Assembly (NCBI RefSeq): GCF_028453695.1
Contig: NC_135778.1
Location: forward strand, 32,973,214 to 33,037,213
Length of the DNA: 64,000 bases
Reading direction: 5' to 3'
DNA from: Augochlora pura
Taxonomy: Eukaryota; Arthropoda; Insecta; Hymenoptera; Halictidae
Made by a program: the position numbers and the translations under genes. The notes under the pieces were generated by a model. That model was not told where the DNA came from. It searched no databases and saw nothing but the letters and a program-made list of their open reading frames with translations. Of this stretch, positions 46,081-57,822 are shown one piece after another (the stretch's first letter is position 1; every line of letters begins with the position of its first letter).

Positions 46081-46639
46081 CACACGAGTTTTCGTACACT
46101 GTTATCGTTTTACTGTTCCAGGTGTTTACGAGCGATAAACAAGTGGAAGAACCAGCACGGGACGGATCAAACAAACTATTTTTAGCGGCTGAATAAAGTT
46201 GCTTCGTTTACAGAGGAGCCGATCGAAGGTTTCGTACGCCTCGTCGTGTGATTCGCCACGTAATCGTTGTTAAAATGATGGGGTAGGGGGGGGGGGGGGG
46301 GGAGGTGGGGGGGGGTAAAGGGGGGGGGGGGGGGGGGGGGGGGAGGCATGTTGCGGAGGTAAACAGGGGACACGGCTAACGGTAGAAATTAGTGTCGAGC
46401 CCGTCGACGCGAAAGTGACGCATAATTTACACGGCTGTCGACGTGCATCCTCCGGCGATAAAACTCAGCCGGTGTCCCGGGTAAAGCGATCCACGTTGAT
46501 TTCGTATGCGATCCGCGGGGGCCCGTCAAAACGCGCCGACTATGTCGCGGGATCCTCCCAATAAAACACGCCACTCCAGAGGACCGACGGACATACAGTC
46601 CTGTCCAAAAACAATCACGCCGGACCCAGACCTAACCCA
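46081..46639. other. Mixed block with G runs, no gene recognised
   Basis: Apart from the G runs listed separately, nothing recognised. Short minus-strand frames become polyproline through the G runs. Confidence 0.5.
46286..46343 (+). repeat. G-run cluster (17, 10 and 24 G)
   Basis: Three near-uninterrupted guanine runs (46286-46302, 46306-46315 and 46320-46343) separated by one to four other bases. G-quadruplex candidate; lengths may be unreliable. Confidence 0.85.
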
Positions 46640-47270
46640 ACAGAAACGCACGAAAACTCGACGAAAACACGCTGTATCGTGACAGAAAAATTATTTTCTA
46701 GATTTCGAAAACTTTTTTAAAAGGTAACAAAAGTTTCAGTGATATAGGTGTCGCCGTTTAAATAAAAAAATCACAAGTTGCGAAGTTTTAGTTTCGTTAA
46801 GTTCTTATAGACATATTTAATTACTACTGCTAAGACAACACAAATATAAGTCATCAACTCGATACAGGCACGCTATTTGGTAACAGAAAAATTATTTTTC
46901 ATATTTTGAAACCTTCACCAAAATGTAGAAATAGTTTCGATAATATGCATCCAGTCGTTTTTACAAAACAAGTATACAAGTTGCGAAGTTATATTTTCGT
47001 TAAATTCTTATATATTGAATTCAACTGCCAAGCCATCACAAATAACTTACAACTCCATACAGACATACCATTCGACAACAGTAAAATTATTTTCCGTGAA
47101 ACCTCCTGAAAAATATAAAAAAAGTTTCAATAATATTCATCCAGTCAGTTTTACAGAAAAATTCATAAATTGCGAAAGTCTTATCACCATCAACGCGTCA
47201 CGAATTTCTTACTAATTCTTAGATAACAATATCATTTAACAAAATTCTCTACAAATATTTCGAAGATATT
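46640..47270 (+). repeat. Tandem array, 195-200-bp units, ~3.2 copies
   Basis: The sequences gacagaaaaattattttcta (46681), taacagaaaaattatttttc (46881) and caacagtaaaattattttcc (47077) mark units 200 and 196 bp apart. Next come aaaagtttcagtgatatagg, aatagtttcgataatatgca and aaaagtttcaataatattca, then acaagttgcgaagttttagt, acaagttgcgaagttatatt and ataaattgcgaaagtcttat. A partial fourth unit begins near 47224. Confidence 0.88.
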
Positions 47271-48350
47271 CCAACAAAGCTATTTTAGCAAATTTCCATT
47301 GCGATTGCATCGTGCATGGCGCCGAAACTAATTAATACTTCTGCAAATCGACATTACGCGAGCTTCGTCACGAGTCCACGTTGACTTCTCTAATTCTGAA
47401 ACCAATCAAGATTTACATTCCCAACTTTCTGCATTTTATTTCAGACAGCTGTACGCATCCTCCAAGCTGTCGCTGCGAACGTTCGACCATCCGCTAATTT
47501 CGAATCATGTTCCGCGATACTTTTTGCCCCTACTGTATGCGCTCTCATATGCGGCGAGCCGCGTTCTATGAGTAGCTTTTCGACGGTGGAATTCCTCGCG
47601 GGGCCTTTACAAAGGGGCCGCGCGCCGGTTTTCGGGGCCGTCCACGGTCCCCATTTTGCCGGGGCCGCCATTTTAGCGTGCGAGCAACGCGCGCGGCGCC
47701 GCGAACGCCATCTCCCGATCGCGAGAGGAGTCGAATTTGGCGCTGGGTGACACGCGATATCGACATCCGTATCCGGCATAATTATGCAAAATCACGGGGC
47801 CTGGTCGGGTAAGGCGGGAGGGGGTTGAGGGCGACGGAGGGGCGGGGCCCGGTCGAATCGGTGGAATCGGCCGAGATCAAAACACCGCGGACGGGCCGGA
47901 CAAATTGTTGGATTTATGGATCGGTGATGGGGCGAGAGGCCGCTGGAACCACCCCGTTATCGTCAAAATCTCCGTAGCTTCCGAGAAGGAGACGTAGGGG
48001 CCGAGGCAACGGAACGAAAAAGAGGAACCGGCCACGAATGTAAAGCGGCCCCCGCCGGCCCCTCCGGCCCCCGCTTCTATAATCCTAATGTTGTTGCCCA
48101 AGAGACAGCCTCGCCTCACCCCTCCCCCCCCCCCCCCCCCTTCCTCGCCTTGTCTCCTCGACGACTCTCGATGTACGCGGGGGAATGCAACGTGCCGGGC
48201 AAACTGGTCGCGCAGGAAAACCGAAATTTCGCTGGAAAAGGACGCGCCACTTTAGAACCAGTGTCCACACAAAATTATTCTTCCTCGCTTTCTAGGTTAC
48301 GTGAATTGTTTCTTCCTCTTTGGGAAACATTTTTATAAGTTTGAGTTAAT
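47271..48350. other. GC-rich block with C run, no gene recognised
   Basis: A run of 17 C lies at 48124-48140. Open frames (47441-47779 minus, 47568-47750 plus, 47877-48270 minus) overlap without recognisable domains. Confidence 0.5.
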
Positions 48351-49130
48351 TTGATATATATATGTGGGAGGGTGAAGATCATTTTTACGAATAGCGAGAA
48401 GGGGAGGGTGATTTGAATGCTTTTTGTTAATATGTTTGACAAGATGCTTTTGATGAACGTTAATTGTTAATAATGAAAAAGGATTTGTTTATTGATGATT
48501 ACTTCACATTACTTTTTACTTAGTACTATGGTTTATTTATTTAATTTGTATTTATTTGAGAAGGAGTATTTATTAACTAGTATTTATTTAGCATTATTTT
48601 TTACTTGTTACTACTTATTTAATGTTTATTTATTTAAAAAGGAGAAATGAGACTATTTCACACAATGACTAAAATATTTTATATTGACTGTGCTATCACT
48701 TTCATTGCTTTACTGACGTTACTTGAGCCTGGAACAAAAATTAATAAAATTCTACAGATCTTAATCATTTATATACTATAAATTTCATAAAAAATCCTTG
48801 ACATCTTTACCAATCATTGTTTTCTAAATCTAATCGTTACCTAACCAACTATTTTTTTTAGCATTTAACCCTTTATAATGCTCAATGATAACATTAAGAC
48901 ACCCCTAAAAATTCTCACATTAAATTCCAAAATAACTTCAACATCGCCTAATTAATCTATATTTAAAAAAGCTGTTAAAAATATAATTATTACTCTTATC
49001 GCAAAACTCTATATAATAATAATAATAATAATAATAACAATAATAATAATAATAATAATAAAATGCCCCAAATTACATAAACTAAAAATATTACGAACAT
49101 GAAAAATAATTTCTTGATTCCAAGTTAAAA
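48351..49130. other. AT-rich stretch with simple repeats
   Basis: An (AAT)n microsatellite occupies about 49012-49062. A decayed 85-bp duplication is anchored at 48506 (acattactttttacttagta) and 48591 (gcattattttttacttgtta). No gene recognised. Confidence 0.6.
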
Positions 49131-49810
49131 TGGCGCTGGCAGTAAAGGATAAAGACTCCGCATTGCAAAACTTTACTCGCGTTTACAAAATCTGTCTCCT
49201 GGTCGTACCTTGTCCTCGGCCATTTTATATCTGTACGCAAGCAGGTCCGCTCCTTAAAAATTTCACGTTGATCCGGGTTTTTGACGATTTCGGCGCGCGC
49301 GTTGCGACGTCGGAGACGCGCGTTGCGGCGGGAACGAGCCGACGGAATGCGAGCTTTCATACATTATCGTGCCGCGCTCGCGGGTCCGCGCGTTTTTTAC
49401 CGGCGTGAGTCATGTCCTGGAAGTCCTGGAGCAGCCGTGGGCCGGGGGATGCGCGGGCCCCTGTGCCTCGATGGGCGCCGTTTCGCCGAAAACTCGACCC
49501 GATGGGCCCGAAAACCTCTCGCGCGGCTAGATTTCTATCCGCGATTAGAACGCGTGTACACGTCCTACGTGACGAGAATGCCCGTCGGACGTGTGCCTCT
49601 CGTCGAACGCTGGCTGTATCGGGTTTCTGGTTCTCCGGACGAGACACGCCGTGTGCCAGTTTCACTGTCATGTCACCCACGCCTCCACGAACCGGCCGCG
49701 TCTCTCTCGAAATTAACGATTCCACGACGACCTCGAACCGAGCTGATTAACCTCCACCCCGGCCGTCTTAAATCGGGCCGATTCAACGTAGCCGGGTGCA
49801 ACAGCGATTG
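49131..49810. other. GC-rich block, no gene recognised
   Basis: The longest plus frame (49281-49811, 176 residues) overlaps another plus frame and a 122-residue minus frame, and has no domain. Confidence 0.45.
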
Positions 49811-49819
49811 ACAATTCTT

Positions 49820-50085
49820 TTAGAGTCTTATTGAATTTATTCGAATTTTTCAATATTTTTTAGATAATAGTGAAGAATAACAAACATATTAAATAGAAAT
49901 ATATTGTATACATTTCACTGATATACATAAAAATTACAAGATTGAATTTAGTAAAATTTTTCGATATTTTTATATATATATAAATAGTGAGAAATATATT
50001 ATATAATAATAGTATAATATAATATGTAATGTGTACATGTAGTCAAAGAGTTGAATTATATTCAATCTTGTAATTTTTATATCAT
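49820..50085. repeat. AT-rich repeat with a 21-bp inverted repeat
   Basis: The sequence ataaaaattacaagattgaa (49927) is present in reverse complement as ttcaatcttgtaatttttat (about 50061-50080), so the two could pair around a loop of about 110 bases. A direct ~113-bp duplication also shows: ttgaatttattcgaattttt near 49830 and ttgaatttagtaaaattttt near 49943. Confidence 0.65.
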
Positions 50086-50660
50086 ATATTATATTGAACT
50101 ATTTTTCTATTATATATTTTCAATATTTTATTCTGCCTGAATGGAGATCTATTGGATTGCTCATTAAATCATTGCATTTCGTTCACATTTTTTCTCACAC
50201 GGCTTACATATATTTGGCGATTTAAACGGCAATATGTTTAACAATTTTTAATGAAAGCAGCTTTACGATTTTATTAATTATAACATAGAAAATGTGAAAA
50301 AGTTCGTTTCAAATATCGTTTGCATTTTGAAACGTCTTGTTGCTTCAACATAAAAAAAATAATATATAGTAATAAATATAACAATAATATAGTAATGCAT
50401 ATATAATAATACAATAATAATAATACATATAATAATATAACAACAATATATTATATTTTAAATCCTAGTCTTCGACATTTGCACACATTTATTTTCCAAC
50501 CAATACCCTCCACCCCCTACATATTATTAATATCAGCAAGAATAACATAGCTATTTCAACGTGCGCAATAAAATATATCAAATAATAAATATATAAATAA
50601 ACACCCTGTACAAAGGCCTCCGACGTCGCATCGAAGTATTTTGGATCCCCGAAGCAACCT
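50086..50660. other. AT-rich stretch, possible mariner-like end
   Basis: ATAATA low complexity at about 50350-50460. The sequence aaacaccctgtaca (50598-50611), reverse-complemented TGTACAGGGTGTTT, resembles mariner-like termini but has no partner. Confidence 0.4.
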
Positions 50661-51570
50661 CACCAAAATCCCCTATCGTCGCCGAAACTGTTCGGAGGAT
50701 GGTTCACGGAACTAGGAACCAGCGATCGTTCGCACCACGTGCACCGCCATGATTGTTTACCGGTATTCGGGTCAAGATGGAAAGTGTTGCAATCGAATCG
50801 GCAATCAATCTTCTCACGCAGTGTCCTTGTTGCCGGGAGGGAACGAACTCTGTTGGCAACCGAGGCCGACAGCCCCGAGCGTCCCTTCCGGTTAATCTCC
50901 GCGGGCAATTTAGATATTAAATTAGCTAGGAGGATCGACAATGGCCGATTCGGCGGTGTCGATCGGTTCGTAGACGTCGCCGGAGACGGCGAGACACATC
51001 ACGCACCATGGTATCCCGGTGATTCAGCGAATAGTCGACGAGTTTCGGAGAGGTGGACGCCGTGGCCGGCGGCGTATAAGTCTTATAGGGACTTAAGGGC
51101 CGTTTCTCGCGCATTGTTTCAGACCCCCGCGGGGCCGCAGCCTCGCGAGTCATCCGGGAAAATTAGTTCGTCCGCGGGGGGTTCCTTGTTACGACGGAGG
51201 CGCCCTTGCCCGCTCTTCTCTCTTGCTCCCACTCTCTCGCTCATACTCTCTCTCTCTCTCTCTCTCGCTCTCTCTCTCTCTTTTCTTGACTCCTCCGTGC
51301 GTACCGCGGCGTGGCGACACGTGAGAAACTTTTACGGACCTCTCTCGATCGACTGCCTTCGCGCCTCGATCCCTCGCAATCGGCCGAGAAGCTGCCTCCA
51401 AATGACGACGCGATGATTTTTCCTTTACGAAAAGTAACACCATTGTAGTTTTAATTAGAAAAGAAGTTCATTATCTTCTTAGAGGAGATTGAATTTTTGG
51501 AGTCTCGAAAATGGCACTTCTTGTAGTTTTCCTTGCTGTTTGGCTGGACAATTTTTTGGAGAGGAATAAT
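50661..51570. other. GC-rich block with CT tract, no gene recognised
   Basis: A (CT)n tract lies at 51246-51281. The 225-residue plus frame (50739-51416) runs through that tract and has no recognisable domain; minus frames overlap it. Confidence 0.5.
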
Positions 51571-51574
51571 TTAG

Positions 51575-52415
51575 GGTCAGGTGGAGAGTTTGCTCTTTGA
51601 AATCAGTCTAGGTTGATCGTCCCACGATTTTTTTAAACAAAGATATACTAATTTATAGATTGACTGTCGTGGCGGATCTTGGGAGCTGAAACCAATTCTA
51701 CTGATACACTGTTCATTCAAAATGTGATAGCTTTTCTGAAAAAAATCGTAGATCAATTTTTTTGATCTTGCTTCAAAGAGAAAACTCTAATCTTTAAATT
51801 TATTGCGGTTTTAATTGATAGCAATAATTCTAAAACTTTTTTGTAGAAGCTTGAATTTTAGAAGACACAAGAAATGGAACTGTTTACGTTATCGGTTGTC
51901 TTTCGGCTGAAAAATTTTATTTTTTCAAATAATTTATATGATCTAAAAGAGGAAAATTTGCGGTTTAAAATAAGCCTAGGTAGATAATCTGTCAGTTTTC
52001 TCCCACGAAGACGCACTGATTCAAACATCGACTATCATCGAAGATCTAAGAACCCATGACCAATTCTAATGGCGATTCTACACTCCTCATTCAAAATACA
52101 ATAACTTGCTTCAAAAAAATCCCACCTCAACTTTCTTCACCCCATTATAAAGCACAAAGTCTAATCTTTAAATCAACTATAGTTATAGTAGAAAAAAAAA
52201 AACAATTTTTGAATTCCTCTAAGAAAACTTAAATTTCTAAACTCGTAAAAATTGCACAACAAATGGCACTTTACACATTTTTATTTACTGCTTAATGCAA
52301 AAATTTATTATTATAAAAATCATTTACGCATTCTGAAAGTAGAGTCTCTGCCTCTGGTTGAAATAACTTAAAGTAGATGATTATTGGATTTCTTCTGGCG
52401 ACGCTATGTTAGATC
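51575..52415 (-). repeat. A/B dispersed repeat, cluster 9 (five modules, minus)
   Basis: Read on the minus strand, modules alternate. Reverse A at about 51580-51660 (ctctttgaaatcagtctagg, then ccacgatttttttaaacaaa). Reverse B at about 51720-51805 (gatagcttttctgaaaaaaa, then tcgtagatcaatttttttga). Reverse A at about 51945-52030 (ggtttaaaataagcctaggt). Reverse B at about 52085-52170 (ataacttgcttcaaaaaaat, then gcacaaagtctaatctttaa). Reverse A at about 52335-52412. This is the longest uninterrupted run of the family in the window. Confidence 0.82.
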
Positions 52416-53234
52416 GAACATCATCGATTTCTCCGGGAAGGTTATGCGATTCCGGACGGTCTCGTAGAATGTTGCAGAAGAATTCGTCGGTCGGTCGTAG
52501 CCAGCGGTCGTCGAAGAACAATGCTGGAACACAGTGGTTAGGCGTCGCGATGCATAATACATGCGTGTTCCTCGAGTTTTCTCGAGGGAGTGTCGTCGGA
52601 TGGCCGCCCTATTCGTGTCGCTCACGCCTCGAAACGCGCTTTTCGACCGTAATTACCTTGTATAATGCCCGCCGGGATTCAATTTCCTCGGCCGGGCGGC
52701 GAAACAAGTGTTCCATTGTCTCCGGACGTATATGTACGTCGCCCCGTTTCCCAATCCTCCCCGCCGCGGGTTCTTAATCGCGGGGCCTGACGCGGGCACC
52801 GAAAGTCGCAGGGGCGACGAATAACAGTTAATGAACGTTCCCCCCAATAATAAAAGGATCCGAATAAACGCGCGCCCAGTGGGTGTGCGTGTCCGAGTTC
52901 GATACTCGAAGGCCCGTGGCGTCGTTCCAGCGGCTCCGGGCTCGCCGGTGTTTCGAGTTACATAACACACAATGCCATTCGAGTTACAAGAATGACTTTG
53001 GGAATATCGAATGCGATCCGACTCCCCGGGAGACGGCGCCTAAACGGTCAAATTACAAGTCGAACAAGTCGAAGGATACTCCGCGGGTCTTTCTAGCACC
53101 GAACCGCATAGTCGGCCCGGTGAACATGGTCTAATTAAGAACCCCATGCACGAGCTATAACATCGTTACCAACCGGCGGAGATTACCAGCCGATTCTGCC
53201 GATCATTTCGAGACGCTCGACTCGACGGAACCTC
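52416..53234. other. GC-rich block, no gene recognised
   Basis: Overlapping domain-free frames on both strands (52406-52777 plus, 52653-52970 minus, 52883-53134 plus). Confidence 0.45.
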
Positions 53235-53995
53235 GTGCTCGAGGTTCTGTAACTTCGCGAAAAAAATCGTAGGACCGTGATTTTGGACTCGCTTTGAAAA
53301 GCGGAAAACACACTTCAAGATCGCCTGCGTTTTTTTTTTACTAGAGCTTCTGTGTTCTTAATAATTGGCACTTTAGTCGCGATCGTCAAGCTTCGACCGT
53401 TTTTCATGTTTAAGGAATTTTGGAGACTTCAAATAATTTTTTTTTTAAATGAGATTATTATGGGTTTAAAGAGCAATGTCTCCTCTTTCTTTTGAGGTAA
53501 AAAACGTGGCGCTATGATATTTTAAAATCATTTTATGGTTCTTTGAATGGAAAACTGTGATCTTGAAAATTCTATAACTTCGGCAAGAAAAATCGTAGAA
53601 CCATGAATCTTAGCTCATTTTAAAGGGTAAACTCTGCTCTTTCATTGTACCTAAGTGATTTTATAATAAGAGTACTGTATCATTGACATACCTCTCGACC
53701 ATTTTGCAACTTTACAGACCCGTGAAGAATCCAAAAAATTGTTTCAGCCATCGAAACTGTAACAATCTTAAAGCTCAAAGTCTCTCCTTTCCGACAAGCA
53801 CAAAACAGTCTTTGTTTAATTTTTCCCAACAATTCTCCACCCGCATGAACAACAAAGTGTACCAATGGACACTTCTGGTCACGTTCATAGCGCCATTTTT
53901 CATAAGATAAGTCCCACTTCAAAGTCCCACAATTTTTCTAAAAACGATCACAGAATCACACACCATGGCTCGTTTCAATGCTGAAACCCTGCTCT
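53235..53995 (+). repeat. A/B dispersed repeat, cluster 10 (A-B-A-B-A)
   Basis: A at about 53248-53335 (gtaacttcgcgaaaaaaatc, gtaggaccgtga). B at about 53455-53545 (tttaaagagcaatgtctcct). A at about 53570-53655 (ataacttcggcaagaaaaat, then ctcattttaaagggtaaac at 53614). B at about 53757-53845 (cttaaagctcaaagtctctc, then tttttcccaacaattctcca). A at about 53945-54010 (ggctcgtttcaatgctgaaa). Confidence 0.85.
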
Positions 53996-55130
53996 TGAAA
54001 TCCGACTAATCGACATTCCTCGAAAATTCACCCACCTATCGGCGAACGATGAAAAGGCGACAGGAGTCACCCAGTGGTGCCACCTGTTCCTCGAAAAAGC
54101 TCCTTCGAACCGGTCGAACGTTCCTCCTCTTATTCCGAAAAAAACGAGAAAGAGGAGGCCGGATGCGACACGATGGGAGCCGTAACATAGAAATCGAGGT
54201 GTCGGGGGGTTGGGAACGGGGCTTGTTCCCAGGAATATTCAGTTATATTCGAGCAGGGCCTCGCGGCGCGATGGACCGATCCATCACTGTACGGCTGGCA
54301 GGGACAATCTGTTAGGCGCTGGCGGACGCGTCGTTATGACTACCGTCGCTGCATTCGTTGGCCGAGCCCGGGGCAGGTTGTTCCCGAGGAAACAGGCTTC
54401 TTCTTCTTCTTCACGGTCCTCTCCTCTGGTATCCGAACCCCCGGCCGCGGCAGACCGATCGGCATTCCTCGAGACTCATACTTTCCTCTAGCCAGCTCGG
54501 AGACGCCCGTGCCCGGTGTCTCCGTACTCTCCCTCCCTCTCCCTCTCTCTTTCTCTCTCTCTCTCTCTCGTCCACCCCTGGATCTAGATCAGGCCCAATG
54601 CGGACTCTAATTAATTCGCAGCGATTACTAATTGGACGTCTCGCGGGGTCAATTATAGGGTGGCGACGGGGGCGCGGAGGCGCGGGGACGTTCACTCTCT
54701 TCCTGAACGTTGACCCAAGCGATCGCACCGCGTTGAAATGTTTCCAATTACGGGTCGGCGTTCTGTGTCGGCGAACCGAGAGCTAAAATCCTTGCAAGGT
54801 GCCGCCCGTTCCTCTTCTTCTTCCACGTCCTCCGCCTCCTCTTCTGGCTGCCCCTTCGTTGGCTGCTCCTCCGGCTCCGTTGTCAACGAGTTGCTAGCCC
54901 CCGGGAACAGCCCTACGGATTCGTAGCTGGTTTATCGACGGAATGTAAGCAATCAGAGCAATCAATCGATGTGGTAGCGATGGTGAACGCTGTGCTCACC
55001 TACCAGAACATCCCTGCCGGCTACCGGCTCTCTCCTAAGTCAGATACGCCATCTTCTTCGTTGCATCTCTCTGTCTCTTTTTATCCGTTTCGCTATATTT
55101 CGCTCTCTTTCAACTATCCATCTCGCTCTG
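53996..55130. other. GC-rich block with CT tract, no gene recognised
   Basis: A (CT)n-rich tract at about 54531-54570. Open frames (54049-54315, 54210-54491 and 54358-54786 plus; 54411-54728 minus) overlap and have no domain. A serine-coding TCT/TCC stretch lies near 54808-54845. Confidence 0.5.
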
Positions 55131-55132
55131 TT

Positions 55133-55272
55133 TCTCTATTTATCTCACTCTCTTTCTCTGTCTATCTCGCTTCGATTCTCTATTTATCTCACTCTCTTTC
55201 TCTATTTATCTCGCTTTGACTCTCTATTTATCTCACTCTCTTTCTCTATCCATTTTGCTCTCTTTCTCTATC

Positions 55273-55323
<51 letters not shown>
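55133..55323 (+). repeat. 44-bp pyrimidine minisatellite ending in (CT)n
   Basis: Units starting tctctatttatctcactctc lie at 55133, 55177 and 55221, exactly 44 bp apart. They are followed by a pure (TC)n tract at about 55280-55323. Confidence 0.92.
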
Positions 55324-55326
<3 letters not shown>

Positions 55327-56560
55327 GCAGCCTCGATCTGATATCCCGAACCGCCTCCATCGGCTATCACTCTTTCCTCGCTTCTTTCTCTATCTAGCCG
55401 GTGTCTCTGTCGGAGGCAGAGTTATTCCGGGGTCAAACTCTTCGGAGTCACGCGGTGATCCTCCAGCCATGCCGATTCCTGGACCACGAGCATGCTGATC
55501 ATACGGCTGCCATGATGCTGCGTCTTCGAGACACCGTGATCATCGGGCTTCTACGAACCCGCGAACTTGTTACATTTAATAAATTTTGTAAATCGATGGT
55601 ACGATGGTTTCAGATTATGGGTCTTTAACGGGATCGCGACCTGGACATTTTTCTTGGGGAGCATCGGACTTTTTGGACAATGCTATTCGCTGCTGGATAG
55701 AAGGTTGCTACCATTTATTTTATTATATTATTTGTTATTGTTATATTATATTACATCACATTAGATAACATTACATTACACTTGCACCGATACTGCAATA
55801 ATAATATGTTGTATAATACTTAATTAATAGATTTTCCAAGACAATCCTAGGTAAAAGAAATGAAACAAGGATAAATTGTTTATTTTAGTCCTTATAATAA
55901 ACTAGAAATAACATATAACTATATTATCAGATTCTTCTTACATTGAAGATGATGTCCATGATTTATGATCACCATTGCTGCTCAAATCTGCTTACAAATT
56001 TCTAACGAAATCGAATATTCTTATACCATCAGCAATGATGCACTCTTTTCATACCAGATATTAATAAGCATAATAGTAATATAGTAACATAATAACATAG
56101 TAATATAATAGTATAATATAATGAATACAATATAAATATCAGAAGGATATTTTTTATTTTATTTTACTATCAGAAGTGCATCCTAATAGCGTCAATTAAC
56201 TGGACCACATGGTCCACCTTAAAAGTAAAAGCTTAACCTTGGTATCGAAGACCTTTGACCTCCTGGAACTCAGATCCACGGTGCCCATTGAAGAAATCGC
56301 ATACTAGACTCAATAACGGAACTAATGGACCACCTGCATATAAAGTATCGTTGCAATCAATTGCAATTAACAGGTTTTATAATCACATTAACACTTAGCC
56401 AACCATGCATGCCAGAACGAACTATAAATCCGCAATTAATCACGAACATTTCCAGATAAAGACTAACTGATTAATAACGAAAATAAGAAAAAGAAAACGC
56501 GTTGTTAAGATCAAAAGATCTCCTCAATCGATCATGCAGTGATTTATTTCAAACTGGGGC
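55324..56560. other. Mixed then AT-rich stretch, nothing recognised
   Basis: GC-rich to about 55650, then AT-rich with TATTATATTA low complexity (55718-55790, 56070-56170). No gene recognised. Confidence 0.45.
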
Positions 56561-57355
56561 GATCTCCGTGTTCGGTTTCCAAAGGTAGAGCGTCCGCCAG
56601 GTATACGTCACGAGCGTAACAACGTGTCCGCCGTCGATATTTCCGATCCTAAGACGTCGTTTCCAGCTTCAGTTCCGCGGTTTCCAGTGGGCCCAGCTCG
56701 CGGGCCTTTTTCTCAGGACGCGTCGTGCCCGAGGAGAGCCGGGGGCCCCCTGGACCAACCCATCCATCGTTCGGGTGTCTGCTCGGCTCGTTAGCGATTC
56801 TGCATGAGTTGTCCCTGTTCCCCGATCTCTTGTCTTTTTTAGTGGGCCCACGGGCTGGGCTCGAGGCCGGAGGACCCAGAGCGAGGATCCCTTGACGCGG
56901 GACCACCCCATGTACCGGACAGGTATTCCCGTCTGTCACGTGACCTGTCACGGGGATCGTACCCTGGCACGCATCTCTCGTAGTCCGGGCCCATATTGTG
57001 GAGGCGCTAACCGCGCATAACTCTTCGTTTAGAGCGTTTCACGTGGGAACGATGGTTCGACGGGCCCCGATACCGTCGCGGGGCCAGCCGACGGAAAATC
57101 ATTACCGTCGTGCTCCTTCAAATACACTGTCTTCGTCGTGGCGAACTTCGACCTATCGGTAAACTGGCTCCCTGCTGCCCGATGCAAAAGTTGGGCCCCG
57201 GGTCCGACGACGGGCCCAATGGACCACCTATTCGCGAAGTCTCAAGAAAAACGGTCGCAGTTGGTAGGTTTTATAATTAGATCAACTGCAGCTTGCTCTT
57301 CGAAGTTGTCGCGGTTTCACTTTTCAAATTATTTGGTTGGCGAATCAATTCGTAG
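56561..57355. other. GC-rich block, no gene recognised
   Basis: GGGCCC hexamers are frequent (for example near 56688, 56842, 56987, 57063, 57194 and 57210). Open frames (56649-56951 minus, 57138-57371 plus) lack domains. The segment around aatggaccacct at 57219 resembles one at 56333. Confidence 0.45.
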
Positions 57356-57360
57356 AATTC

Positions 57361-57822
57361 TTGTTTTATAACGACTTGTGTATTAATTAGTAAAGTAGGT
57401 AGGTTATTCGAAAAATAATTTAATTTTTCGTGATTTTTAAGCTGGCAAGTGGAATGTCCAAGAGGCAGAATTAGCACGTTCGTCCTCTGCTATTCTGCGC
57501 TTCTCGAGATCAAAAAGCAGCACTCACGGAAAGGGTGTCATAGACAAGTCTATTGCACAGAAGTAGTTCACAAAAGTTCGAAAGAGACAACATTGATCAC
57601 GACGACACTCCCTTCAGAATGCCCATCGGACGAGAAAAGCAAATGTAATAGCGAACGCCGAGGAAGTTGATCTTTGCCTCCTGGATGTTCGATTTATAAG
57701 AAAACAATGATAAAAAATTAAATTATTCTAAAAAGCGAATTTAACAATTTTGTAGAGCAGAGGAAGACCTTTCGAATAACCTACTCACATTGCTAGGTAA
57801 TGCACAAGTCCTTATAAAACAA
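57361..57822. mobile_element. ~460-bp long imperfect hairpin (foldback/MITE-like)
   Basis: The outermost 53 bp (57361-57413) match the reverse complement of 57770-57822 at about 45 of 53 positions, including ttgttttata, acttgtg and gtaggttattcgaaa. Inward, aataatttaattttt and gaatgtccaagaggc on the left pair with aataatttaattttt and gaacatccaggaggc on the reversed right, which carries about 50 extra bases. Weaker pairing appears to continue towards a centre near 57580. Almost the whole interval can therefore fold back on itself. No coding frame, and no clear target-site duplication, is visible. Confidence 0.75.

Noticed and set aside
48868..48890. TTAACCCTTTATAATGC as a TTAA-element end
   Set aside because: No partner end ending AAAGGGTTAA found; similarity is limited to 10 bases.
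50739..51416. 225-residue plus-strand open frame
   Set aside because: Runs through a CT microsatellite (poly-Leu/Ser), overlaps minus-strand frames and has no recognisable domain.
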